A DNA stretch of 7,319 bases from CAXSDR01 sp964236445. Lineage in GTDB: Bacteria; Actinomycetota; Actinomycetes; Motilibacterales; Motilibacteraceae. Location: the NCBI GenBank assembly GCA_964236445.1, contig CAXSDR010000135.1:1-7319 (forward strand), read 5' to 3'. Below, one piece after another: positions 1-6,047 of this stretch. The translations under genes were made by a program, and so were the position numbers. The notes beneath the pieces are model-generated. The model saw nothing but the letters and a program-made list of their open reading frames with translations, was not told where the DNA came from and ran no database searches. The first letter of the stretch is position 1. Each line of letters starts with the position of its first letter.

Positions 1-776
1 TAGAGCAGACCCGTGTGCGCCACCGGCCACAGCAGGAGCGAGCACGCCACCATCGCCCAGGAGTAGCCGACGATCTGCCGCGCGACGGTGCGGTCGTCGG
101 CGACCACCGGCAGCATGGGCACCTCGGCTGCGGCGTAGTCGTCGCGGTAGCGCATCGCCAGAGGCCAGTAGTGCGGCGGCGTCCAGAGGAACACGATGCC
201 GAACAGCACCAGCGGAGCCCACGAGAGGCCGTCGCGCACAGCCGACCAGCCGATCAGCACCGGCATGCAGCCCGCCGCGCCGCCCCAGACGATGTTCTGC
301 GGCGTACGCCGCTTGAGCAGCAGGGTGTAGACGACGACGTAGAACGCGATCGCGGCCAGCGAAAGGGCGGCGCTGAGCACGTTGACCCAAACGGCGAAGA
401 TCACGGCCGAAGCCGCGCCCAGCATCGAGCCGAACACGACCGCACCCCGCACCGACACGGCGCCCGTGGCGAGCGGTCGGCGCTCCGTCCGGTGCATCAA
501 CGCGTCGATGTCGCGGTCGAGGACGCAGTTGAGGGTGTTGGCGCTCCCGGCGGCGCACGCGCCACCCACGAGCGTCAGCAGCACGAGCCGCAGGGAAGGC
601 AGATCACCCTGGGCCAGCAGCATGGTCGGGACCGTGGTGACGAGCAGCAGCTCGATGATGCGGGGCTTGGTGAGGGCGACGTAGGCGCCGACGGTGCGGC
701 GAAGGCGCGACAAGGGGCTGCCTGCGTCGTCGGGCACGCGCACGTCAGCCCGGGGCCGCGGATCAACTGTGGTCAC
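1..776 (-). CDS. ctaB: Protoheme IX farnesyltransferase (heme O synthase), C-terminus cut by window edge
   Basis: This integral membrane UbiA-family prenyltransferase transfers a farnesyl group to protoheme IX to make heme O, a precursor of the heme a in aa3-type terminal oxidases. Reading the - strand gives 258 codons plus two bases. Usual length is near 300, so roughly 40-50 C-terminal residues are missing. Visible signatures: AYVALTKPR (31-39) before the first membrane segment; the prenyl-diphosphate/Mg site N83-x3-D87-x3-D91 in NTLNCVLDRDID (80-91), followed by RRPLATG (99-105); YTLLLKRRTPQN (150-161); FLWTPPHYWPLA (196-207); and RYRDDY (209-214) leading into VPMLPVV. About seven hydrophobic segments lie in the part present. 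I chose GTG at 776 because GAGGT sits 4 nt upstream. A second in-frame GTG lies at 782 but overlaps that site. An in-frame TGA upstream (near 845) rules out a much longer N-terminus. It diverges from tkt, as in other actinobacteria. The identification is secure; the exact start is less so. Confidence 0.95.
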   Translation of the reverse strand, partial: MTTVDPRPRADVRVPDDAGSPLSRLRRTVGAYVALTKPRIIELLLVTTVPTMLLAQGDLPSLRLVLLTLVGGACAAGSANTLNCVLDRDIDALMHRTERRPLATGAVSVRGAVVFGSMLGAASAVIFAVWVNVLSAALSLAAIAFYVVVYTLLLKRRTPQNIVWGGAAGCMPVLIGWSAVRDGLSWAPLVLFGIVFLWTPPHYWPLAMRYRDDYAAAEVPMLPVVADDRTVARQIVGYSWAMVACSLLLWPVAHTGLL

Positions 777-780
777 GCGC

Positions 781-785
781 ACCTC
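781..785 (-). promoter_or_regulatory. Ribosome binding site of ctaB
   Basis: GAGGT on the - strand, 4 nt before the GTG at 776. The spacing is short but usable. Because it overlaps the alternative in-frame GTG at 782, it favours 776 as the start. Confidence 0.5.
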
Positions 786-847
786 GGATCGGTTCTCGCC
801 CTGCGGCTGCGGAAGCCCCGCGTGGCAGGGGGTCCGCTGTACGCCTC

Positions 848-853
848 AGCCTA
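848..853 (-). promoter_or_regulatory. Possible -10 box of ctaB
   Basis: TAGGCT on the - strand fits the actinobacterial TAnnnT -10 pattern. It would give a transcript start near 841 and a leader of about 65 nt. At a 17-bp spacer the -35 position reads TCCGTC, a poor match, so the box is only a candidate. Confidence 0.3.
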
Positions 854-875
854 ACCGGGGAAAGACTCACGACGG

Positions 876-890
876 ACGTCGGCCCGACGT
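876..890. repeat. 15-bp inverted repeat, candidate operator
   Basis: ACGTCGG and CCGACGT form two perfect 7-bp arms around a single central C. The flanking bases do not extend the symmetry. It lies between the two genes, next to the expected -35 position of ctaB and about 36 bp upstream of the candidate tkt -10. That placement suits a dimeric regulator acting on one or both promoters. I do not recognise it as the site of a known regulator. GC-rich palindromes of this size also arise by chance. Confidence 0.4.
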
Positions 891-925
891 GATCAGGGCG
901 ACATCAGACGCGAAACGCGCGGGAG

Positions 926-931
926 TAGGGT
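926..931 (+). promoter_or_regulatory. Possible -10 box of tkt operon
   Basis: TAGGGT fits TAnnnT and is the only full match I found between the inverted repeat and tkt on this strand. It would place transcription start near 938 and leave a leader of roughly 110 nt. No good -35 hexamer is seen at 16-19 bp, so support is weak. Confidence 0.22.
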
Positions 932-970
932 CCGCAATGCGTAGGGCTGGTCGCAGCGGGCAGCACGTGT

Positions 971-1021
971 AGAGCGCCATCGACAACGGAGTCGTGCACA
1001 CATCCTGCGAACACGCGCTCT
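971..1021 (+). promoter_or_regulatory. Possible stem-loop in tkt leader
   Basis: AGAGCGC (971-977) and GCGCTCT (1015-1021) are perfectly complementary and would close a 37-nt loop. Inside it CGAC (981-984) can pair with GTCG (991-994). The structure would end 16 nt before the tkt ribosome site. There is no U-run after it, so it is not a standard terminator. It matches no riboswitch class I know. Confidence 0.2.
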
Positions 1022-1037
1022 CAGAACACCTTCGATG

Positions 1038-1043
1038 AAAGGA
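1038..1043 (+). promoter_or_regulatory. Ribosome binding site of tkt
   Basis: AAAGGA lies 7 nt before the GTG at 1051 and supports that start. The out-of-frame ATG at 1035 overlaps this site and has no ribosome site of its own. Confidence 0.7.
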
Positions 1044-1050
1044 CCGCAGC

Positions 1051-3147
1051 GTGGCGAGCACGACCGGCTTCACCTGGAGCGACGAGGACCGGCGCACGGT
1101 CGACGTGGTGCGCGCGCTGGCCATGGATGCGGTCGAACAGGCCGGGTCGGGGCACCCGGGAACCGCAATGAGCCTGGCGCCAGCGGCGTTCCTGCTGTTC
1201 CAACGGTTGTTGCGGCACGATCCGAGCGACTCGCAGTGGACCGGACGCGACCGGTTCGTGCTCTCTTGCGGGCACTCCAGCCTGACGCTCTACATCCAGC
1301 TCTATCTCTCGGGCTACGGCCTGACGATCGACGACCTGCGCCACCTGCGCCAGTGGGACAGCCTCACCCCTGCGCACCCTGAGCACGGGCACACCAACGG
1401 TGTCGAGACCACGACCGGGCCGCTCGGTCAGGGCATCGCCACCGCCGTGGGGATGGCCATGGCGGCGCGCCGCGAGCGCGGGCTCTTCGACCCGGACGCC
1501 GCCGAGGGGCAGAGCCCGTTCGACCACACGATCTGGGTCTTCGCCTCCGACGGTGACATGGAGGAAGGCGTGCAGGCCGAGGCCGCGAGCCTCGCCGGCC
1601 ACCTACGCCTGGGCAACCTGGTGCTGCTCTACGACGACAACCACATCTCCATCGACGGCGACACGGACGTGGCTTTCAGCGAGGACGTGCTCGCGCGCTA
1701 CGCCTCCTACGGCTGGCACACCCAGCGTGTCGAGGACTCCGAGGACGTGCAGGCCGTGCACGCCGCCCTGGTGGCGGCGCGCGACGAGCAGCTGCGGCCG
1801 AGCATCGTCGCCGTGCGCTCGATCATCGCGTTTCCCGCGCCGCACGCCCAGAACACCAGCAAGGCCCATGGCTCCGCGCTGGGCAAGGACGAGGTCGCGG
1901 CGACCAAAGAGGTCATGGGCCTCGACCCGACGAAGACCTTCGATGTTCCCGACGAGCTGCTGGAGCACGCCCGCGAGGTAGGCACGCGCGGCAAGTCGCT
2001 GCACGACGAGTGGAACAAGGGCTTCGTGGCCTGGCGCGAAGCCAACCCGGAGCAGTCCGCCCTGTTCGACCGCATGGCCGCCGGCCGCCTCCCCGCCGGC
2101 TGGGAGTCCTCGCTGCCCACGTTCGCCGCGGGCAAGGACGTCGCCACCCGCAAGGCGAGCGGAACGGTTCTGAACGCCATCGCACCCGGCATGCCGGAGC
2201 TCTGGGGCGGTTCGGCGGACCTGCACGAGTCGAACAACACCCTCATCGAGGGCGAGCAGTCGTTCGGGCACCCCGACTCCGGCGCCAAGAACGTCAGCAT
2301 CTACGGCCGCAACCTGCACTTCGGCATCCGCGAGCACGCCATGGGTGCGGCGCTGAACGGCATCGCCCTGCACGGTGGCACGCGTGTCTACGGCGGAACG
2401 TTCCTAGTGTTCAGCGACTACATGCGCGGTGCGGTGAGGCTGGCTGCGATCATGAAGGCGCCGGTCACCTACGTCTGGACCCATGACTCGATCGGGCTCG
2501 GCGAGGACGGTGCGACGCACCAACCGATCGAGCACCTGTGGTCACTTCGGGCGGTGCCCAACCTCGCCGTGGTCCGTCCGGCCGACGCGAACGAGACCGC
2601 CATCGCGTGGCGCACCATCCTCGAGCGCGCCGACGGCCCGGCCGCTCTCGCGCTCACCCGCCAGAACGTGCCGACCTACGACCGGAGCCCCACCGGAGGC
2701 TTCGCGAGCGCCGAAGGGGTGGCGCGTGGCGCGTACGTCCTCATCGACGCGTCATCGGGCCAGCCTGACGTGGTGCTCATGGCGACCGGTTCCGAGGTTC
2801 AGATCGCTGTCGCCGCACGTGAGCTGCTCGAGTCCTCCGGTGTGCCGACGCGTGTCGTCTCCGTGCCGTGCCTCGAGTGGTTCGACCAGCAGGACGACGC
2901 CTACCGGCAGAGCGTCCTGCCGCCCTCGGTGCGTGCCCGCGTCTCGGTCGAGGCAGGCATCGCGCAGGGGTGGTGGCGCTACCTCGGTGAGAACGGGGTG
3001 CCCGTGAGCATCGAGCACTACGGCGCCAGTGCTCCGTTCGCGGTGCTCTACGAGCAGTTCGGTTTCACCGCCGAGCGCGTGGCCGCAGCGGCACAGGCAA
3101 GCATCGCGAAAGCCGGGGTCATCGCCGGCTCCACCACCGGGAACTAA
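1051..3147 (+). CDS. tkt: Transketolase
   Basis: This thiamine-diphosphate enzyme of the non-oxidative pentose phosphate pathway moves two-carbon units between ketose and aldose phosphates in the cytoplasm. The 698-residue length is typical; actinobacterial enzymes are near 700. Motifs appear in family order. The N-terminal PP domain has GHPGTAMS (34-41), CGHSSLTLY (73-81), GPLGQG (123-128) and the thiamine-diphosphate/Mg motif SDGDMEEG (166-173), with the matching N197 in YDDNHISIDG. H273 follows in KAHGSALG. The Pyr domain has the catalytic glutamate E428 in GIREHAMG and a substrate-binding histidine H490 in GATHQP. A C-terminal domain begins around residue 560. The GTG start has AAAGGA 7 nt upstream and lines up with the usual N-terminus. 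It is the first gene of the operon, with tal 40 nt downstream. No active-site residue I can check is missing. Confidence 0.98.
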   Translation: MASTTGFTWSDEDRRTVDVVRALAMDAVEQAGSGHPGTAMSLAPAAFLLFQRLLRHDPSDSQWTGRDRFVLSCGHSSLTLYIQLYLSGYGLTIDDLRHLRQWDSLTPAHPEHGHTNGVETTTGPLGQGIATAVGMAMAARRERGLFDPDAAEGQSPFDHTIWVFASDGDMEEGVQAEAASLAGHLRLGNLVLLYDDNHISIDGDTDVAFSEDVLARYASYGWHTQRVEDSEDVQAVHAALVAARDEQLRPSIVAVRSIIAFPAPHAQNTSKAHGSALGKDEVAATKEVMGLDPTKTFDVPDELLEHAREVGTRGKSLHDEWNKGFVAWREANPEQSALFDRMAAGRLPAGWESSLPTFAAGKDVATRKASGTVLNAIAPGMPELWGGSADLHESNNTLIEGEQSFGHPDSGAKNVSIYGRNLHFGIREHAMGAALNGIALHGGTRVYGGTFLVFSDYMRGAVRLAAIMKAPVTYVWTHDSIGLGEDGATHQPIEHLWSLRAVPNLAVVRPADANETAIAWRTILERADGPAALALTRQNVPTYDRSPTGGFASAEGVARGAYVLIDASSGQPDVVLMATGSEVQIAVAARELLESSGVPTRVVSVPCLEWFDQQDDAYRQSVLPPSVRARVSVEAGIAQGWWRYLGENGVPVSIEHYGASAPFAVLYEQFGFTAERVAAAAQASIAKAGVIAGSTTGN

Positions 3148-3176
3148 CTTCTCCCGTCCCCTGATCCTCGTCTTCC

Positions 3177-3181
3177 GGAGG
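3177..3181 (+). promoter_or_regulatory. Ribosome binding site of tal
   Basis: GGAGG lies 6 nt before the ATG at 3188. This near-ideal placement decides the tal start against longer in-frame readings that run back into tkt. Confidence 0.85.
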
Positions 3182-3187
3182 CCTGCC

Positions 3188-4372
3188 ATGAACGAGAACC
3201 TGCACCGGTTGTCCGAGGAGGGAGTCGCCATCTGGCTCGACGACCTCTCACGGGCGCGACTCGCGAGCGGCGGTCTTGCCACGCTCGTTCGCGACTCCAG
3301 CGTCGTGGGCGTGACGACCAACCCGACGATCTTCCAGAAGGCGATCACCGGGTCCGATGTCTATGACGAGCAGGTACGCGACCTCGCCCTGCGCGGGGTC
3401 GACGTCGGAGAGGCCCTGCGCGCGATCACGACCTTCGACGTGCGCTGGGCCTGCGATGTGCTGACGCCGCTGCACGAGTCCACTGGTGGGCTCGACGGGC
3501 GCGTCTCCATCGAGGTCGACCCACGGATCGCCCACGAGACCGAGCGCACGATCGCCGAGGCGCGTGCGCTGTGGTGGCTCGTGGACCGCCCCAATCTCTA
3601 CATCAAGATCCCGGCGACGAAGGCCGGCATCCCGGCCATCAGCCAGGTCCTCGCCGAAGGCATCAGCGTCAACGTCACGCTCATCTTCTCGCTCGAGCGT
3701 TATGACGCCGTGATGGAGTCCTATCTCGAGGGGCTCGAGCGGGCACGCGCCGCGGGCCATGACCTCGCCACGATCACGAGCGTCGCGTCGTTCTTCGTCA
3801 GCCGTGTGGACACCGAGATCGACAAGCAGCTCGACAAGGTCGGATCGAGCGAGGCCAAGGCCCTCAAGGGCAAGGCCGCGATCGCCAACGCCCGACTCGC
3901 CTACCAGCACTACGAAAAAGTCTTCTCCGGTCCGCGATGGGAGTCGCTGGCTGCCGCGGGCGCTCGCCCGCAGCGCCCGTTGTGGGCGTCGACCGGTGTC
4001 AAGGACCCCGCCTACGACGACACGATGTATGTCATCGAGCTCGTCGCTCCCGGCACGGTCAACACGATGCCGGAGGCCACGCTGCGCGCTGTCGCGGACC
4101 ATGGCGTCCCCCGCGGTGACACGATTCGCAACTCCTATGTCGAGGCCCAGCAGGTGCTTGACGACCTCGCAGCGGTGGGCATCGACTACGACGACGTCGT
4201 CGACCTGCTCGAGGCCGAGGGCGTGGAGAAGTTCGAGACGAGCTGGAACGAGCTGATCGAATCGGTCACGGGTGAGCTGGAGCGCTTCGGCGCCGAGATC
4301 GCCGCCGACGGCGCCACCAAGCCTGCCGGCTCAGGCCCCGCGGCCGGTGACGTCGAAGGATCCGCCAAGTGA
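3188..4372 (+). CDS. tal: Transaldolase
   Basis: Transaldolase transfers the dihydroxyacetone unit of sedoheptulose-7-phosphate to glyceraldehyde-3-phosphate in the non-oxidative pentose phosphate pathway. The 394-residue product is the longer actinobacterial/cyanobacterial type (about 360-375 usual), with a TIM-barrel fold. Signature 1 is GVTTNPTIF (41-49). The Schiff-base lysine is K140 in LYIKIPATKAG (137-147). Other conserved stretches are EVDPR (109-113), NVTLIFS (about 173-179), SVASFFVSRVD and WASTGVKDP. The frame stays open upstream into tkt, but ATG 3188 has GGAGG at 6 nt and gives the family N-terminus. The last 22 or so residues (373-394) are rich in Ala, Gly, Pro and Lys, look disordered, and account for the extra length. 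The stop TGA overlaps a GTG that opens a short frame leading to zwf. Confidence 0.97.
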   Translation: MNENLHRLSEEGVAIWLDDLSRARLASGGLATLVRDSSVVGVTTNPTIFQKAITGSDVYDEQVRDLALRGVDVGEALRAITTFDVRWACDVLTPLHESTGGLDGRVSIEVDPRIAHETERTIAEARALWWLVDRPNLYIKIPATKAGIPAISQVLAEGISVNVTLIFSLERYDAVMESYLEGLERARAAGHDLATITSVASFFVSRVDTEIDKQLDKVGSSEAKALKGKAAIANARLAYQHYEKVFSGPRWESLAAAGARPQRPLWASTGVKDPAYDDTMYVIELVAPGTVNTMPEATLRAVADHGVPRGDTIRNSYVEAQQVLDDLAAVGIDYDDVVDLLEAEGVEKFETSWNELIESVTGELERFGAEIAADGATKPAGSGPAAGDVEGSAK

Positions 4373-4410
4373 CGGAGACGCCTCCTGTCACCGACGCCGG
4401 CCTCCCTGGA

Positions 4411-4422
4411 CCCGTCGACGGG
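4411..4422. repeat. 12-bp perfect palindrome in tal-zwf spacer
   Basis: CCCGTCGACGGG is fully self-complementary. With GG (4408-4409) and CC (4423-4424) pairing around a bulged A, the RNA could form a short hairpin with a TCGA loop. There is no following U-run, so it is not an intrinsic terminator. It might affect processing or act as a protein site, or it may be chance in GC-rich DNA. Confidence 0.35.
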
Positions 4423-4473
4423 CCGGGCAGATCAGCCGCACCCGCTCGACTCGCCGGATCGACCGGACCCGCT

Positions 4474-4478
4474 GGAGG
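4474..4478 (+). promoter_or_regulatory. Ribosome binding site of zwf
   Basis: GGAGG lies 6 nt before GTG 4485. It decides the zwf start over an in-frame ATG at 4272 inside tal. Two CCTCC copies upstream (4381-4385 and 4401-4405) are complementary to it and could in principle mask it. Confidence 0.85.
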
Positions 4479-4484
4479 GACGCA

Positions 4485-6047
4485 GTGAGCACCACATCGC
4501 CGGACTCGTTGACCGACGAGGACGGCCGGGCGCCGAACCCGCTGCGCGACGCCCGCGACCGACGACTCCCGCGGGTCGCAGGGCCCTGCGGGCTCGTGAT
4601 CTTCGGCGTCACCGGGGACCTGTCGCGCAAGAAGCTGATGCCGGCGATCTACGACCTGGCCAACCGCGGCCTGCTCCCGCCCGGCTTCGCGCTCGTCGGC
4701 TTCGCCCGCCGCGACTGGGCCGACCAGGACTTCGCCGCGGTGGTGCACGACTCGGTCAAGGAGCACGCCCGCACCCCGTTCCGGGAGGAGGTGTGGAAGC
4801 AGCTCAGCGAAGGCATCCGGTTCGTTCCCGGCGAGTTCGGTGACCGGGCGGCTTTCGAGCAGCTCAAGGCGACGATCCAGGAGCTCGACGAGCAGCGAGG
4901 CACGGGCGGCAACCACGCGTTCTATCTGTCGGTGCCGCCGAAGTTCTTCCCCGATGTCGTACGTCAGCTCAAGGAGAGCGGCCTCGCCGACGGTGCGCCC
5001 GACTCGTGGCGCCGCGTGGTCATCGAGAAGCCGTTCGGACACGACCTCGCCAGCGCGCAGGAGCTCAACCGCATCGTCGGCGAGGTGTTCGACTCGGGCT
5101 CTGTCTTCCGCATCGACCACTACCTCGGCAAGGAGACGGTGCAGAACATCCTGGCCCTGCGCTTCGCCAACACGATGTTCGAGCCGATCTGGAACCGCTC
5201 CTACGTCGACCATGTGCAGATCACGATGGCCGAGGACGTCGGCATCGGGGGTCGGGCCGGCTACTACGACGGCATCGGCGCCGCGCGTGACGTCATCCAG
5301 AACCACCTCCTGCAGCTCCTCGCGCTCACCGCCATGGAAGAGCCCGTGTCGTTCGAGGCCCGTGACCTGCGCCTGGAGAAGCTCAAGGTGCTCGGCGCCG
5401 TACGGCTTCCCGCCGACCTCGGGAAGGCTTCGGCCCGTGGGCAGTATGCCCGTGGCTGGCAGGGCGGGCGGCTGGTGCCGGGCTACTTCGAGGAGGAAGG
5501 CATTCCGGCCGAGAGCGTCACCGAGACCTACGCGGCGCTCAAGCTCGAGATCGACACCCGCCGCTGGGCCGGTGTCCCTTTCTATCTGCGCACCGGCAAG
5601 CGACTGGGACGCCGGGTCACCGAGATCGCCGTGGTGTTCCAGCGTGCTCCTCACCTGCCGTTCACCACCAACGCCGTCGAAGAGCTCGGGCAGAACTCCC
5701 TGGTCATGCGCATCCAGCCTGACGAGGGGATGACCGTGCGTTTCGGCTCCAAGGTGCCCGGCACCGCGATGGAGGTCCGCGACGTCACGATGGACTTCGG
5801 CTACGGCGAGTCGTTCACCGAGTCCTCGCCGGAGGCCTACGAGCGGCTGATCCTCGACGTGCTACTCGGCGACCCGCCGCTCTTCCCCCGGCACGAGGAG
5901 GTCGAACGCTCCTGGCGGATCCTCGATCCCGTGGAGGAATACTGGGCTACCGCTGGCAGACCCGACGCCTACGAGTCGGGGACGTGGGGCCCGCGCTCCG
6001 CAGACGAGATGCTGGCCCGCGACGGGCGCACCTGGCGTCGGCCATGA
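4485..6047 (+). CDS. zwf: Glucose-6-phosphate 1-dehydrogenase
   Basis: This enzyme oxidises glucose-6-phosphate to 6-phosphogluconolactone with reduction of NADP, the entry step of the oxidative pentose phosphate pathway. The product has 520 residues, close to the usual 480-515 with the N-terminal extension typical of actinobacterial Zwf. The Rossmann dinucleotide motif is FGVTGDLSRKKL (40-51). EKPFGHD spans 181-187. The active-site signature RIDHYLGKE spans 209-217, with D211, H212 and K216. The catalytic base is H274 in ARDVIQNHLLQ, by alignment with the family histidine (His240 in Leuconostoc). The C-terminal beta/alpha domain includes FYLRTGKRL. The GTG start has GGAGG at 6 nt. A longer in-frame reading from 4272 would add 71 Arg/Pro/Ser-rich residues overlapping tal and is not family-like. 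The stop overlaps the opcA start (ATGA), which fits translational coupling to its partner. Confidence 0.98.
   Translation: MSTTSPDSLTDEDGRAPNPLRDARDRRLPRVAGPCGLVIFGVTGDLSRKKLMPAIYDLANRGLLPPGFALVGFARRDWADQDFAAVVHDSVKEHARTPFREEVWKQLSEGIRFVPGEFGDRAAFEQLKATIQELDEQRGTGGNHAFYLSVPPKFFPDVVRQLKESGLADGAPDSWRRVVIEKPFGHDLASAQELNRIVGEVFDSGSVFRIDHYLGKETVQNILALRFANTMFEPIWNRSYVDHVQITMAEDVGIGGRAGYYDGIGAARDVIQNHLLQLLALTAMEEPVSFEARDLRLEKLKVLGAVRLPADLGKASARGQYARGWQGGRLVPGYFEEEGIPAESVTETYAALKLEIDTRRWAGVPFYLRTGKRLGRRVTEIAVVFQRAPHLPFTTNAVEELGQNSLVMRIQPDEGMTVRFGSKVPGTAMEVRDVTMDFGYGESFTESSPEAYERLILDVLLGDPPLFPRHEEVERSWRILDPVEEYWATAGRPDAYESGTWGPRSADEMLARDGRTWRRP

Larger units (their letters stand above)
777..1050. other. 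Divergent ctaB/tkt control region without a gene
   Basis: These 274 bases separate the starts of two divergent genes and carry no credible coding frame. The short frames crossing it have no family-like content and no ribosome site. It must hold the promoters for both directions. I see one -10-like hexamer for each strand, a 15-bp inverted repeat between them, and a 7-bp complementary pair in the presumed tkt leader. In Corynebacterium glutamicum this cluster is under carbon-source regulators such as GntR-type, SugR and RamA. I could not recognise a specific site for any of them here. Confidence 0.7.
4369..4488 (+). other. Unrecognised 39-codon frame bridging tal and zwf
   Basis: A frame opens with GTG at 4369, overlapping the tal stop (GTGA). 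It ends at TGA 4486-4488, overlapping the zwf start (GTGA). The 39-residue product is Pro/Gly/Ala/Thr-rich, begins MTETPPVTDAGL and matches no family I know. The GTGA overlaps mimic the ATGA overlaps later in the operon. Against coding: no ribosome site of its own, third-position GC of about two thirds (visibly below the neighbours), and an equally open zwf-frame reading of the same bases. Either overlap can also occur by chance, because tal ends AAG-TGA and zwf begins GTG-A. It may be a coupling leader peptide, the remnant of a lost gene such as pgi, or plain spacer. Confidence 0.2.

Noticed and set aside
15..854. 279-codon + strand open frame opposite ctaB
   Set aside because: Arg/His-rich composition without family-like motifs. 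It is the antisense of the well-supported ctaB frame, and long open antisense frames are expected in GC-rich genes.
909..919. CGCG-AAA-CGCG small inverted repeat
   Set aside because: The 4-bp arms of alternating C and G are expected often in DNA of this composition.
867..1124. 85-codon - strand frame across the tkt start
   Set aside because: No ribosome site or recognisable content. It overlaps the tkt start and the divergent control region.
1035..1382. ATG at 1035 opening a + strand frame overlapping tkt
   Set aside because: The ATG overlaps the tkt ribosome site, has none itself, and the product is a shadow of tkt in another frame.
1603..2373. 256-codon - strand open frame inside tkt
   Set aside because: It is antisense to conserved tkt motifs including the thiamine-diphosphate domain. 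No ribosome site or family signature is seen.
3029..3187. N-terminal extension of tal into tkt
   Set aside because: It would overlap the tkt C-terminus by over 100 nt. GGAGG at 3177-3181 and family alignment put the start at 3188.
3148..3187. Possible terminator between tkt and tal
   Set aside because: Only a 4-bp CCTC/GAGG pairing is visible with no U-run. It reads as a simple spacer with the tal ribosome site.
4272..4484. N-terminal extension of zwf into tal
   Set aside because: The added 71 residues are Arg/Pro/Ser-rich and not family-like. GGAGG 6 nt before 4485 gives a much better start.
4266..5654. 462-codon - strand open frame across zwf
   Set aside because: It lies opposite the clear zwf reading frame, has no recognisable domain, and is explained by GC-biased third codon positions.
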